Below are positions 52,649 to 62,317 of a DNA stretch of 64,000 nucleotides, one piece after another (position 1 is the first letter of the stretch; every line of letters begins with the position of its first letter). The notes below the pieces were generated by a model. The model was not told the DNA's origin, made no database searches, and saw only the letters and a list, made by a program, of their open reading frames with translations. Source of the stretch: Streptomyces lavendulae subsp. lavendulae (GTDB lineage: Bacteria; Actinomycetota; Actinomycetes; Streptomycetales; Streptomycetaceae); contig NZ_CP024985.1 in NCBI RefSeq assembly GCF_002803845.1, forward strand, positions 248,001 to 312,000, read 5' to 3'. The translations under genes were made by a program, and so were the position numbers.

Positions 52649-53880
52649 GGTCTGGCCTCGGGGCGTGCGGGCAGGCGTGGGTAGAGCAGTCCGATGGTGA
52701 TCGCAGCGGCGGCGGACACGGTGCCGCCCAGGGCGAGGGCGGTGCGGGGGCCGGCGCTCTGGGCGATCCATCCGATGGCGGGGGCGATCAGGGGTGTGGT
52801 GCCCAGGGTGGCGAGCAGGTAGAGGCTCATGATCCGTCCGCGTATCCCGTCGCCGACGCCGAGCTGGAGGCGGGCCTTGGCGGCGGTGAGGAAGACCAGC
52901 AGGGCGGTTCCCGTCGGAACGAGCAGTACGAGGAAGGTGAGAGGGCCGGGCATCAGGGCGCACGCGGCCTCCAGCGTTCCGAAGGCGAGGGCGGCGGCCG
53001 CCAGTCGGCGGCCGGTCATTCGCGGGTGGCGGGCGGCCAGGAGTGAGCCGATCACGGAGCCGACGGCCAGGGCGGTGTTGCCGAGCCCGAACGCGGCGGG
53101 CGGGGCCTGGTAGACGCGGGTGATCATCAGCGCGGTGGTGATCTGGAAGTTCATGCCGAACGCGGCGACGACGGCGACGAGGAGCAGGGTGAGTGCGAGG
53201 TCGCGGTGGTCGCGGACATAGCGCAGTCCCGCTCGTACTTGCTGTTTCGCGCGGGGAACCGGCGTGGCCGGGCAGCCCGCCAGGGGGTCCATGCGCAGCA
53301 GGCAAGCGATCACGGCCAGGTAGGAGAGGGTGTTGGCGAGGAAGGCGGGACCCGGGCCGAAGAGGACGATGAGGGGGCCGGCGAGCGCGGGACCGACCAT
53401 GCGGGCGAGGTTGAGGACGGCGCTGTTGAAGGCAAGGGCGCTGACGAGCTCCCCGGGGGCGACGGACTCCCCGATGAAGGCCTGCAGGGCGGGCTTCTCG
53501 ACGACCATGGTGAGCCCGAGGGCGAGGGCCAGGACGTAGAGCGCGTCCAGACGCGCCGTTCCAGTCGCGACGAGCAGGGCGGGAATCAGGGCGAGGACGG
53601 CCATGACCGTCTGGGAGGCGAGCAGGATCCGCCGCGTGAAGTGCCGGTCGACGAGGACGCCGCCGTAGGGGCCCAGTAGCAGGAGGGGAAGGAACTGCAG
53701 GGCTGTAGTGATGCCCAGGACCGTGCCGTTACCGTGCGACAGCTCCAGGGCCAGCCAGTCCTGGGCCACCTTCTGTATCCACGTCCCCGTGTTGGAAAAC
53801 GTCTGCCCGAGGGCGAAGAGCCGGAAATCCGGGCTCTTCAGCAACGGCCAGCGGTTCAACAGGGGCGGGGACACGTGCAC
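52612..53880 (-). CDS. MFS exporter (EntS/MFS_3 type)
   Basis: 422 residues from a GTG at 53880, with AGGAG seven bases upstream. Twelve helices can be traced. The N-terminus LLKSPDFRLFALGQTFSNTG and WIQKVAQDWLALELSHGNGT, then LLLLGPYGGVLVDRHFTRRI, is typical of the EntS-like MFS_3 family that exports siderophores and small natural products. The adjacent ATP-grasp ligase suggests the cargo may be a ligated amino-acid or peptide product. Confidence 0.9.
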   Translation of the reverse strand: MHVSPPLLNRWPLLKSPDFRLFALGQTFSNTGTWIQKVAQDWLALELSHGNGTVLGITTALQFLPLLLLGPYGGVLVDRHFTRRILLASQTVMAVLALIPALLVATGTARLDALYVLALALGLTMVVEKPALQAFIGESVAPGELVSALAFNSAVLNLARMVGPALAGPLIVLFGPGPAFLANTLSYLAVIACLLRMDPLAGCPATPVPRAKQQVRAGLRYVRDHRDLALTLLLVAVVAAFGMNFQITTALMITRVYQAPPAAFGLGNTALAVGSVIGSLLAARHPRMTGRRLAAAALAFGTLEAACALMPGPLTFLVLLVPTGTALLVFLTAAKARLQLGVGDGIRGRIMSLYLLATLGTTPLIAPAIGWIAQSAGPRTALALGGTVSAAAAITIGLLYPRLPARPEARPQPVATHPSHFS

Positions 53881-54832
53881 GGATGGACTCCTCGGCTTGT
53901 CTTGCGGACGGTGCGGGCCGGCCCGCACCGTCCGCGAGACGGGTCCGGCAGGCGGCCGCAAGAGCGGGGGCGATGTCCTTCATCCCGGGCTGCCAGCCGG
54001 CATTGGCGTTGACCTCGCAGACCGTGAACCCGCCGTCCGCGGCGAACAGAAGGTCCACACCCGCGACACCGAGCCCCATGACGGCAGCGGCCCGGACCGC
54101 GAGATCCTCCCCCCGCGGGTAACGGCCCGTGCACGGCGTAAGGGTCGCGCCCAGAGCCAGATTGGAACGGAACTCCCCTCCAGCGGCGGTACGCACCACC
54201 GCCCCGGCAGCACGCCCGTCGACGACCACCACCCGCAGGTCACGGCCATGGGAGTGCTCGACGTACTCCTGGAACAAACAGGCGGTGTCCCGGCCGAGGC
54301 CTCCGTGGACGACCCGGAGGACCGTGGCATCGGGCGCTAAGAACACCTGCTCGCCACGGTGCCCCCGCGCCGCCTTCACCACACACGGCTGCGGCACCCC
54401 GGCACCGATCACCTCATCCAGTGACGCACCCGCGGCCATGCCCGTCTCGGGCACCGAAATCCCCGCCAGCGCGAGCCGCTGCATCTGCCAGAACTTGTCG
54501 AGACAGGCCAGCATTGCATCCGCCGGGTTCAACAGGACCGTGCCCATCCCCTCCAAATGCCGCAGCAGCGTAATCTCCCGGTCCACACTCGCCCCAGGAG
54601 TCCACACCCGCCCGTACGCCACCCTGGGCGCCGCCACCTCATCCCCGTCCAAAGCGCGCAGCGTCAGACCGCCACGCCCCGCACCCATCAACACCTCCCC
54701 GCTGCCCACAACAGCGAACCTGTCGCCGAACTCCAGGGTCAGAGCATCCGCGATCAGGCCCGTCACCGGCCGTTCCGACAGACCGGCACCCAGCACCAGC
54801 CACACATCGGCGCCGCGATCCACCAGATCCAT
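53729..54832 (-). CDS. RimK-like ATP-grasp ligase
   Basis: 367 residues from the ATG at 54832 (GGGGAG before it). ATP-grasp features: LACLDKFWQMQRLALAGISV, the Lys in PCVVKAARGHRGEQVFL, the hinge CLFQEYVEHSHGRDLRVVVV and metal-binding FTVCEVNANAGWQPGMKDIA with Glu and Asn. RimK-type enzymes join amino acids or peptides to carboxylates. The family should end near residue 305 (PALAAACRTRL); the remaining 60 residues come from the palindrome and the first 150 bases of the MFS gene, so the natural stop may have been lost. No obvious precursor peptide is next to it. Confidence 0.85.
   Translation of the reverse strand: MDLVDRGADVWLVLGAGLSERPVTGLIADALTLEFGDRFAVVGSGEVLMGAGRGGLTLRALDGDEVAAPRVAYGRVWTPGASVDREITLLRHLEGMGTVLLNPADAMLACLDKFWQMQRLALAGISVPETGMAAGASLDEVIGAGVPQPCVVKAARGHRGEQVFLAPDATVLRVVHGGLGRDTACLFQEYVEHSHGRDLRVVVVDGRAAGAVVRTAAGGEFRSNLALGATLTPCTGRYPRGEDLAVRAAAVMGLGVAGVDLLFAADGGFTVCEVNANAGWQPGMKDIAPALAAACRTRLADGAGRPAPSARQAEESIRARVPAPVEPLAVAEEPGFPALRPRADVFQHGDVDTEGGPGLAGPGAVAR
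53904..53935 (-). terminator. Perfect 32-bp palindrome between ligase core and MFS start
   Basis: GCGGACGGTGCGGGCC followed by its exact complement. It lies inside the extended ligase frame and 12 bases before the MFS ribosome site on -. It could end ligase transcription or attenuate the exporter. Confidence 0.6.
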
Positions 54833-55380
54833 ACGGCTCCCCCCGCCGCCAGCCACGAACACCAGGACTCCTCCCGATCACCAGGCCGCAGGACAGTCCG
54901 CCACCCTTACGAAGCCCTGCCCATATCAGGCGATGACAGGCAGAACGCCTCTGGTCTCACCCAGATGGCGCAGGCCGGGATCCGGGTTGAGTTCTCCACG
55001 AGGGGCGTCGCTCTTTGTGGTGAGGTGCAGGGGGACGCGACTTCACCCGGGCGCACCGTGTCCGGCGCGAGCCGTCATTCGCTCGGCCTTAGGCCGCGTA
55101 TGTGGTTGTGATCAAGGGCAGGTCCATGTGAGGTCTTTGATCCAGCACGAATCACGGCGCGGCCCTGGTTGATCCGGACCCGGTCGCGCCAGAGACCGCC
55201 AGCACGTAGCCAACGCTGCGGGACTCAACCGGTCCGCAGACCGGGGTCTTGATCGTAGACTTCGTCGCCGATCGTCGTGACACAGGGTGATGGTCTCGGT
55301 GGCGGGCGGAGGCGGGGCGGGTGAGCATGGCTGCGGAGGGGGTGATTGGCGCCTGAGAACCGCTCTGCTGGGAGGCCGTC
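54833..55380. other. 548-base gap holding an IS end
   Basis: No gene recognised. A solitary inverted repeat of the IS5 element at 56.2 kb lies at 55092-55114. Confidence 0.4.
55092..55114 (+). repeat. Solitary IS5-type inverted repeat
   Basis: GGCCGCGTATGTGGTTGTGA and the next TCA match the right inverted repeat of the IS5-family copy at 56206-57299 apart from one extra C and one or two changes. The rest of the element is absent, so this is a deletion scar or a minimal remnant. Confidence 0.6.
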
Positions 55381-56205
55381 GTGAATGCCAATTCTTCTGA
55401 TGGGGAACCGCGGACGGGGGTGGAATCGGGCAACGGGAAGAAGCGTTTCTGGAAGCGGCCTTTGACGTGGGTGGTGACGGTCCTACTGGGGGCCTTGGCG
55501 GCGGTTCTCGGCGGTGCTCTGCAGGACTTGTTCAAGACGGCGGGCAGTAAGGTTGTGAACGAGTTCGGGAAGGAGCGGGCCCCTTTTACTGTGGCATTCC
55601 AAGACGACTCATGTCCGGCCGTCTGGACGCATTTCCCCGACGAGCTGCAGAAGGCCGTGATCGGCAAGCCGGAGAACGAGGGGCGCACCATCCTGGTGAA
55701 GAACAGGGAGGCCGACGGCGGGGTGACCGATCTCACGGTCACGCTCCAGGGGAGGACGCAGAGTGCGGTGGTCATCACCGGGGCCCGGGCGGTGATGTCC
55801 GGTCCGTCCCAGTCTCCGCCGGCTTCGGTATTCGGTACAGGAGGGTGCGGTGCCGCAGTGCCGACACGGTCCTTCGCCATCGATCTCGACAGTAAATCGC
55901 CTACCGCTACAGCACTGAATCCGGACGAGTTCTCCGGGCCCTCGCCGGCGATCGTAAATTTCCCCTACAAGATCTCCGCGACCGACCCAGAGGTGTTCCA
56001 TTTCTCAGTGCGGACTGCCGGGTGCGACTGCACCTGGTACCTGGAAATCGAGTGGAACAGCAACGGCAAAGTTGGCGCTTACCAGCTGGACAATGGGGGG
56101 AAGCCGTTTCGCACGCTAGCGCTGAAAAGCGATACCTGGCAGCCGGTCGGACTCTACGTGGGCAAGGACGGGAGGGTCACCGGCCTCTCTCGGACCTCCT
56201 ACTAG
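55381..56205 (+). CDS. Membrane-anchored hypothetical protein
   Basis: 274 residues from a GTG at 55381. A short cytoplasmic head (about 1-25, basic near KKRFWKRP), one membrane helix at about 28-47 (PLTWVVTVLLGALAAVLGGA) and an outer domain of about 220 residues with five Cys, including PGCDCTW-like TAGCDCTWYLEIEWNS. Likely exposed on the outside. GC and codon bias are lower than for neighbours, suggesting recent transfer. Its TAG stop is the target site of the following IS5 insertion. Confidence 0.75.
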   Translation: MNANSSDGEPRTGVESGNGKKRFWKRPLTWVVTVLLGALAAVLGGALQDLFKTAGSKVVNEFGKERAPFTVAFQDDSCPAVWTHFPDELQKAVIGKPENEGRTILVKNREADGGVTDLTVTLQGRTQSAVVITGARAVMSGPSQSPPASVFGTGGCGAAVPTRSFAIDLDSKSPTATALNPDEFSGPSPAIVNFPYKISATDPEVFHFSVRTAGCDCTWYLEIEWNSNGKVGAYQLDNGGKPFRTLALKSDTWQPVGLYVGKDGRVTGLSRTSY

Positions 56206-57299
56206 GGCCTATGTGATGTTGTGATCAGGCGGTGACCTCCAGGAGGTCGTCGATCCAGATCATTGCGGCGCGGAGGTGGAGACCGGCGAGGTAGCTTTCG
56301 GGCGCCTTATCGTAGCGGGTGGCGATCCCACGCGAGGCCTTCAGCTTGTTGATCAGGCGCTCGACGGTGTTGCGTTCCTTAGAGGTCGGCGTCATGGCTG
56401 ACGGGTCGGCCGCCCCTGGCGCCCCTCTTCTTCCGGTTGGCGGCCTGATCCTTCTTCTCCGGGATGACTGCCTTGATGCCGTGTCTGCGCAGGTAGGCGC
56501 GGTTGCCGCGGGACGAGTAGGCCTTGTCCCCGGCGACCGCACCGGGCGGGGTGCGGGGGCGGCCGACGGGCCCGCGAACCCGTACCTTCTTGAGTACAGG
56601 GATGAACTGCGGGCTGTCCCCGGCCTGCCCCGTGGTCAGCACCATCGCGAGTGGGCGGCACTTGCCGTCGGCGGCGAGGTGGACCTTGGCGGTCTGCCCG
56701 CCCCTCGAACGTCCGAGCAGGGCGGCCTTCAACCGCAGTCTGTGCCGACGCCGGATACGTCGTCGCTCTTCCCGCTCCGGGTCATTTCCGGCGTCCCGCC
56801 CGTCTTGTCCTTCCGAGGTGCCCCCTTTCGCCGGGCCTTCTCCTCCTCGGCAGCGGCCTTCTCCAGGGCGGTGATGACGTCCTGGCCGAGGTGCATCCCG
56901 GCAGCGTCCTGGTGGGCCCGCACGCTAGTGGAGTCCACGCTGACCAGGGACAAGTCCACCTCACCGCGCTTCGCGGCTTCCGCGATCAGGCCCTCCAGGA
57001 GGGCTTCGAAGACCCCGGCGTCCCGCCACTGCCGGAAGCGGTTGTGGACGGTCTACCAGGCGCCGAACTCCTGCGGCATCTCCCGCCACTGCCCGCCCGT
57101 CCGGAACCGCCAGATCACGCCCTCGAACTGCTGCCGCAGCCGCTCGGGGTACGGCCCGTACTCGCCGACCGGCAGGTACGGGCCGATGAACTCCCACTCC
57201 ACATCAGTCAGTTGCATCCGCGTCACGCAAGACGATCTACCGGATCAGGCCCAGCCGCGTGAGCCAATCCCCCAAATTGATCACAACCAAATACGCGCC
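56206..57299 (-). mobile_element. IS5-family element with CTAG target duplication
   Basis: CTAG lies on both sides (56202-56205 and 57300-57303). The ends, read inwards, start GGCCTATG and GGCGCGTA and both finish GGTTGTGATCA-like (left TGTTGTGATCA), an imperfect 22-bp inverted repeat. It encodes one decayed transposase. The left CTAG contains the stop codon of the upstream gene, so insertion left that protein intact. Confidence 0.85.
56225..57217 (-). pseudogene. IS5-family transposase with a nonsense codon and two frameshifts
   Basis: MQLTDVEWEFIGPYLPVGEY ... WREMPQEFGAW, then a TAG at about 57052 where Gln or Ser is expected, then TVHNRFRQWRDAGVFEALLE and MDLSLVSVDSTSVRAHQDAA. A frame change near 56735 leads to KAALLGRSRGGQTAKVHLAA and AVAGDKAYSSRGNRAYLRRH; a second near 56380 (CTCTAAGG, two bases short) leads to KERNTVERLINKLKASRGIA. 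DDE residues can still be traced, but the gene cannot give a full protein. Confidence 0.85.
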
Positions 57300-57436
57300 C
57301 TAGGTCTGCGGAACGCGGGGTGCCCTGTCGTGCGCCCCCGCCGAACGGGTGAGGGTCGCCGGATTTCGACCCGGTCCGTGGTGTTTGAACTCGATGCTTG
57401 GCAGGTCGGGATGGGTTGACGCACGTGGAGAGTGTC

Positions 57437-59770
57437 ATGGCGAACGGTAGTGTCCTGCTGGCTTTGCGCGAGGACCCCCTGGGCCGGGGTGTCGGTGGTG
57501 ACCAACTACGCAGGATCGGCAAGGAGTTGGAGAATCGCGGCCTGGAGGTGCGGTGGGCGCGGACCGTCGAGGCGGCCTGTGCCGCCCTGCGTACGGAGGC
57601 GGGCCTGTCGGCCGCGGTCGTCGCCTGGGACCTGCCGTCCGAGACCGGCGAGGACAGCGACGGCCGGGGAGCGGCCGTCTTGCGCCAGATCACCCGCCGG
57701 TTCACGGCCTTGCCCGTCTTCGTCGTCATGAGCGAGGAATCGGACCACGGCCTGGACCGCCTCCCCCTGTGGGTGGCGGAGACCGCCGTCGGATACATCT
57801 GGCCTCTGGAAGACACGCCGTCCTTCATCGCGGGCCGGGTCTTCAACGCCGCCCGGGAGTACGGCGACTCCGTCCTGTCGCCGTTCTTCAAAGCGCTGCG
57901 ACGGTTCGACGACGCCCACGAGTACTCCTGGCACACCCCGGCGCACTCGGGCGGCGTGGCCTTCTTGAAGTCGCCCGTCGGCCGGGCCTTCTTCGACTAC
58001 TACGGTGAGCGGCTCTTCCGCACCGACCTGTCGATCTCGGTGGAGGAACTGGGTTCCCTCTTCGAGCACAGCGGCCCCATCGGGGAAGCCGAGCGCAACG
58101 CCGCCCGCATCTTCGGCGCCGACCGTACGTACTTCGTGCTCCACGGCGACTCCACCGCGGACCGTATGGTCGGCCACTACTGCGTCACGGCCGACGAGAT
58201 CGCCCTGGTTGACCGCAACTGCCACAAGTCGGTGCTGCACGGGCTGGTGATCTCGGGTGCGCGCCCGGTCTACCTCATCCCGACCCGCAACGGATACGGG
58301 CTGGCCGGACCGCTCCCGGCGCGTGAGACGGCGCCTGCCGCGGTGGCCGCCAGGATCGCCGCCCATCCGCTGACGCCTGGCGCGGTATCGCCCCAGGCGC
58401 AGTACGCGGTGATCACGAACTCGACGTACGACGGCCTGTGTTACGACACCGTGGAGACGGCGCGCACACTGGCACCCAGTACTCCCCGGCTGCACTTCGA
58501 CGAGGCCTGGTTCGCCTACGCGCGCTTCCATCCCCTGTACACCGGCCGGTACGGCATGGCCGTCGGGCCGGAAACCTTCGAGGGTGACGAGCGTCCCACC
58601 GTCTTCGCCACGCAGTCGACGCACAAGCTGCTGGCCGCCCTGTCGCAGAGCGCGATGGTGCACGTGAAGTCCTCACCCCGGGCACCGGTCGAGCACCACC
58701 GGTTCAACGAGGCGTTCATGATGCACGGCACCACCTCGGCGCTGTACCCGGTGATCGCCTCGCTGGACGTGGCCGCGGCGATGATGGACGGCCCGCAGGG
58801 CGAGTGGCTGGTGAACGAGGCGGTGACCGAGGCCGTGCGGTTCCGGCAGGCCCTCGTCCGTACCGGGCGCCGGATCGCGGAGGCCGGGGACCGGCTGCCC
58901 TGGTTCTTCGGCGTCTGGCAGCCCGACACAGTCACCGACCCGGCCGACGGGACCACGGTGGCCTTCGCAGACGCCTCCCCGGCACTCCTGGCCTCCGATC
59001 CCCGCTGCTGGGAGCTCGTCCCGGAGGCGGACTGGCACGGCTTCAAGGGACTCAGTGAGGGCCAGTGCCTGCTGGACCCCATCAAGGTGACGCTGACCTG
59101 CCCCGGCGTGAATGCGCGCGGCGAGGCGGACTCCTGGGGCATCCCCGCCCGCATCCTCACCGCGTACCTGGCCGGCCGCGGCATCGTCGTGGAGAAGACC
59201 GACACCTACACCACCCTCATCCTGTTCTCCATGGGCATCACCAAGGGGAAGTGGGGCACCCTGATGGACGCACTCATGGACTTCAAGGCCCTCCATGACG
59301 CCGACACCCCGCTGCGCCAGGTACTGCCGGATCTCGTCGAGCGCTACCCGCAGCGCTACAGCGGCACGACCCTGCGCGGTCTTTGCCAGGACATGCACGA
59401 ACACCTCACCCGGGCGGAGCTGATCGACGCCCTGGACACCGCCTTCCAGCAGCTGCCGGAACCCGTCGTCCCGCCCCAGGCGTGCTACCGGCAGCTCATC
59501 CGCGGCGGCACGGAACGGCTCCCCCTCGCCCAGGCCGCCGGCAGGGTGGCCGCGGCCATGGTGACCGTGACTCCCCCGGGGATCCCGGTCCTGATGCCCG
59601 GAGAAGCGCTCGGCGCGCCCAACGGTCCCGTCCTGCGCTACCTGTGTGCGCTGGAGGCGTTCGACCGGGCCTTCCCCGGATTCCACAGCGAGGCCCACGG
59701 TGTCACCATCGATGCCGACACCGGGGACTACCTCATCGAATGCGTGCGCCTGGGAATCCAGATGACGTGA
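57437..59770 (+). CDS. Orn/Lys/Arg decarboxylase, PLP-dependent, with N-terminal receiver-like domain
   Basis: 777 residues from the ATG at 57437 (GGAGAG before it; an ATG at 57398 is less likely). Residues about 5-125 form the CheY-like wing domain of biodegradative decarboxylases. The PLP fold follows: HTPAHSGG (about 165), substrate and cofactor-binding HGDSTADRMVG, Asp and Ala in FDEAWFAYARFHPLY, and the Schiff-base Lys in STHKLLAALSQS (about 396). The C-terminal domain ends DTGDYLIECVRLGIQM. Substrate (Lys, Orn or Arg) is not clear. Makes polyamines or consumes protons under stress. A strong terminator follows. Confidence 0.93.
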   Translation: MANGSVLLALREDPLGRGVGGDQLRRIGKELENRGLEVRWARTVEAACAALRTEAGLSAAVVAWDLPSETGEDSDGRGAAVLRQITRRFTALPVFVVMSEESDHGLDRLPLWVAETAVGYIWPLEDTPSFIAGRVFNAAREYGDSVLSPFFKALRRFDDAHEYSWHTPAHSGGVAFLKSPVGRAFFDYYGERLFRTDLSISVEELGSLFEHSGPIGEAERNAARIFGADRTYFVLHGDSTADRMVGHYCVTADEIALVDRNCHKSVLHGLVISGARPVYLIPTRNGYGLAGPLPARETAPAAVAARIAAHPLTPGAVSPQAQYAVITNSTYDGLCYDTVETARTLAPSTPRLHFDEAWFAYARFHPLYTGRYGMAVGPETFEGDERPTVFATQSTHKLLAALSQSAMVHVKSSPRAPVEHHRFNEAFMMHGTTSALYPVIASLDVAAAMMDGPQGEWLVNEAVTEAVRFRQALVRTGRRIAEAGDRLPWFFGVWQPDTVTDPADGTTVAFADASPALLASDPRCWELVPEADWHGFKGLSEGQCLLDPIKVTLTCPGVNARGEADSWGIPARILTAYLAGRGIVVEKTDTYTTLILFSMGITKGKWGTLMDALMDFKALHDADTPLRQVLPDLVERYPQRYSGTTLRGLCQDMHEHLTRAELIDALDTAFQQLPEPVVPPQACYRQLIRGGTERLPLAQAAGRVAAAMVTVTPPGIPVLMPGEALGAPNGPVLRYLCALEAFDRAFPGFHSEAHGVTIDADTGDYLIECVRLGIQMT

Positions 59771-60982
59771 GCCCCACGTCGCGTCGTCTTCTGGCCCGGG
59801 CAGTTCGAGTAGCGCTCTCCGCCGGCCGGCGGAGTCACCGGCCACTGTCGAAGCCATCAACGAGATCCGGGCCTGACCACACACCCGGCCCTGGTCCCCC
59901 CTTCCGGGCGTTCCCGGTGCCCCGGCGGCGCTCGCCGCCGGGGCACCGGGAACGCGGGCCCGCCCTACCACCTGGACGTGGCGATGCCGGGACTGCGCGG
60001 CCCCGGGCTTCTCAGTCGCCGGGGTCTTGCCACCGGACAGACGGGTACCGAACCGCAGGTGCGTGGCGTGGCGAGCTTCAGGGCCCAGTACACCCGGGCC
60101 CGATCGATCCAAGCCCCGGGCCACGGCCTGGGCGGAGGGGCCTTCCACGCCAAGACGGTCAGCTCGCCTTCCACACTCTCTCCAGTTCCTCCCGGCCCTG
60201 ACGCCTTCCTGCGCGGGGGTGGTGATCTGGGTGCGGAGGTGTTCCAGGGTGTGGGGGGGCGTGGGTGAGGTGGGGTTCGACGGCGGCCCAGCCCGGTGTT
60301 CCCTCGGGGCCCGGCAGGGCGATGATGTGGTGGTCGGTGCGGCCGGCGAGCAGGCTCGGGTACTCGCGTTGCAGGGTCGGGGTGAACGCCTCGCCTTCCG
60401 TGCCGGCCAGGACCGCGGGATGCCCGTCGGCCAGGAGGGCGCAGGTGGCGTCGACCGCGCGGATGAGCGGCAGACGACGGCCCCGACGTGACTCTTCGCG
60501 GCACCAGCCACTCAACCAGGACTCCCCCGACGCGCACGGGTGGAGTCAGAACTCGGGTCTGGCACAGATCTTGGGGGCGATCGCGGAGGGTGATGGCCTT
60601 GTTCGAGTAGGGCGTCGTGCGCCGGGGTGGACCGTCACGGTGACGCGCCTGCCCGCGAGTGAATGACGCTCCATCAGCTAAGGGTGCGGGTCGTGACGGA
60701 CGGGGCCATGCGCGCGGACGGTCGGGCATGGACCTCGAAGACTCCTGCTCGGCCTCGCTCGTGTTCGCCGGCCTCGACGGCGAACTCGTTGTCAGAGCGG
60801 TCCGGTCGCCCCTGGGGTTGGTGTGCATCACGGGACGGGGCAGGGGCGCCGAATGGGTAGTGCCCGGACTGTGGGCGGTGCGGGCGAGCGTGTCCACGAC
60901 CGTTATCACCGGCGGGTGCTCTCGCGTCTGACCCCGATCGCGCCCCGCAAACGTGAGCCGCGCAGGCAGGTCGGGAATCCGG
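59771..60982. other. 1.2 kb without a confident gene
   Basis: On -, RAVDATCALLADGHPAVLAG, GEAFTPTLQREYPSLLAGRT and DHHIIALPGPEGTPGWAAVE (60220-60480) read like coding sequence, with possible frame changes into EHLRTQITTPAQEGVRAG and WKAPPPRPWPGAWIDRARVY, ending near 59965. I take it as a decayed gene of unknown type. On +, a 90-codon frame at 60659-60931 is possible but weak. Confidence 0.3.
59908..59955 (+). terminator. Very strong hairpin terminator, 22-bp perfect stem
   Basis: The stem runs 59908-59929 and 59934-59955 around GCTC, 138 bases after the decarboxylase stop. Confidence 0.88.
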
Positions 60983-61348
60983 TCAGGCGGGCGGGACACC
61001 GAACGGCATACCAGAGAGGTAGTGCGTGCCCAAGGCCTCGCGACGGTCCGCCTTCCCGAGGTGCTCGTCCCGACGGAACTCCGGAGCGGCCTTGATCTGA
61101 TCCTTCGTACGGTCCACGTAGACCTTCTCCGCAGCGTGGTCGATGCGGGTCACCAGACCCGCCGGCAGCAGGACCTCCCTGCCGAGGATCCATACGCCGG
61201 TGTCGACGACCAGGTAGGCGTCGGTGACCTCGTCGGAGTGCGTGTCGATCTTGCCGATGCTTCCGTCGAGCGCCTCGACCCCGTAGCCGGTGAGGTCGGC
61301 CGCGAGGTAGTCAACGCCGATGCGGTAGGCCCAGACGTTCTCCGTCAT
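60983..61348 (-). CDS. PRC-barrel domain protein
   Basis: 121 residues from the ATG at 61348, with AGGAG ten bases before. TENVWAYRIGVDYLAADLTG, YGVEALDGSIGKIDTHSDEV, VVDTGVWILGREVLLPAGLV and AEKVYVDRTKDQIKAAPEF follow the PRC-barrel protein at 37344-37706 along its whole length, with roughly half the residues identical by eye; the C-terminal 20 residues differ. Likely stress-related; partner unknown. Confidence 0.85.
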   Translation of the reverse strand: MTENVWAYRIGVDYLAADLTGYGVEALDGSIGKIDTHSDEVTDAYLVVDTGVWILGREVLLPAGLVTRIDHAAEKVYVDRTKDQIKAAPEFRRDEHLGKADRREALGTHYLSGMPFGVPPA

Positions 61349-61545
61349 GCGAAACAACTCCTTCGATCGGAACTGTGGCCCCTCCATCCCGGTGTCCCCG
61401 GGTATGGAGGGATCTCCGTCGACGGCGCGCCTGCCCAAAGGCCCGCGCTTCCACTCCCCTCCCCTGTGTGCGGGACCACCCGCTCACTCCGAGAAAAAAC
61501 TGTGCTCCGACGGTTTGGGCCGACGGAGACCGGTCATAAGCCTGG

Positions 61546-62253
61546 TCACGGGAGTCCGCGACGGTGAGCGGCGCGGGTTTCCCCAGCGGACCCGGGCCGC
61601 GTGGTGGCATCCCCCCGCCACCACGCGGCCCGGGCTCCTGCGTACCCCGGGCTCCTTACCAGGACGATCCCCACGTCGGCGTCGTGGATCGCGAAACACA
61701 TCCCGCCGAAACGCTGCAGCTCCTGGGAGCCGACCCGGTTGTCCTCGGCGTAGTGCTTGCACTGCACTATGACGCGCAGCCCTTCCGGGGTCGTGGCGAT
61801 CACGTCGGCGCCCAGGTCGCCCGCGCCGCCCACCACTTCCACCGGGGTGCAGCGGTCCCGTACGCAAAGCGCGGCGATGGAGTGCTCGAAGCCGTCGGCA
61901 TCGACCGTGGCATGGTCCAGCGCGTCGGCTCCCATATCCGGTGGATCCGTCGAGGGGCGCACACCTGCTGACGGCCGCACGCCCTTCGCGGTGCGCACGC
62001 CCGGGCCGGGCTGTGCCGTGGGGCGACGCCTGACGGGGGAAATGCTCCATCCGGCGAACGCCACGCCGATCAGCAGTACCACCGCCGCGGCCACGGGCAG
62101 GACCGGCATCCGCGTCCCGGCCGCCGCGGTGACCTTGGCGAAGACGGCCAGCCCGCCCACTGCGCTCCCGGCGAGCCCCACGGCGAGCAGCAGATCGCGC
62201 CGGAGCGGTGCGCCGCGTTGCCGGACCCCGCTCCTGCCCTTCCGCGATGCCAC
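61546..62253 (-). CDS. Membrane-anchored Mrr-type restriction endonuclease, truncated end
   Basis: 235 residues from a GTG at 62253. Two hydrophobic helices at about 18-40 and 50-68, a linker, then a PD-(D/E)xK domain: VVGGAGDLGADVIATTPEGL with the catalytic Asp and VIVQCKHYAEDNRVGSQELQ with the Q-x-K motif. After GIVLV (about residue 200) the usual VTTxxFTxxAxxYA strand-helix is replaced by unrelated sequence, so the C-terminus seems lost to a frameshift or fusion. It could cut modified or foreign DNA if still folded. Confidence 0.75.
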   Translation of the reverse strand: MASRKGRSGVRQRGAPLRRDLLLAVGLAGSAVGGLAVFAKVTAAAGTRMPVLPVAAAVVLLIGVAFAGWSISPVRRRPTAQPGPGVRTAKGVRPSAGVRPSTDPPDMGADALDHATVDADGFEHSIAALCVRDRCTPVEVVGGAGDLGADVIATTPEGLRVIVQCKHYAEDNRVGSQELQRFGGMCFAIHDADVGIVLVRSPGYAGARAAWWRGDATTRPGSAGETRAAHRRGLP

Positions 62254-62317
62254 GGGTCAGCGCCTACGGCCCCGGCCGCGTCCGCGGGCCGCCCACCCGT
62301 GGCCGATGCCGGTACAC

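Noticed and set aside
50603-53305. Open frame on - of 900 codons
   Set aside because: Spans several real genes in other frames (CBM48, CapA, MFS) and is Arg/Pro-rich without any motif.
58673-60511. Long open frame on - (612 codons) opposite the decarboxylase
   Set aside because: Antisense shadow caused by high GC at third positions; no domain seen.
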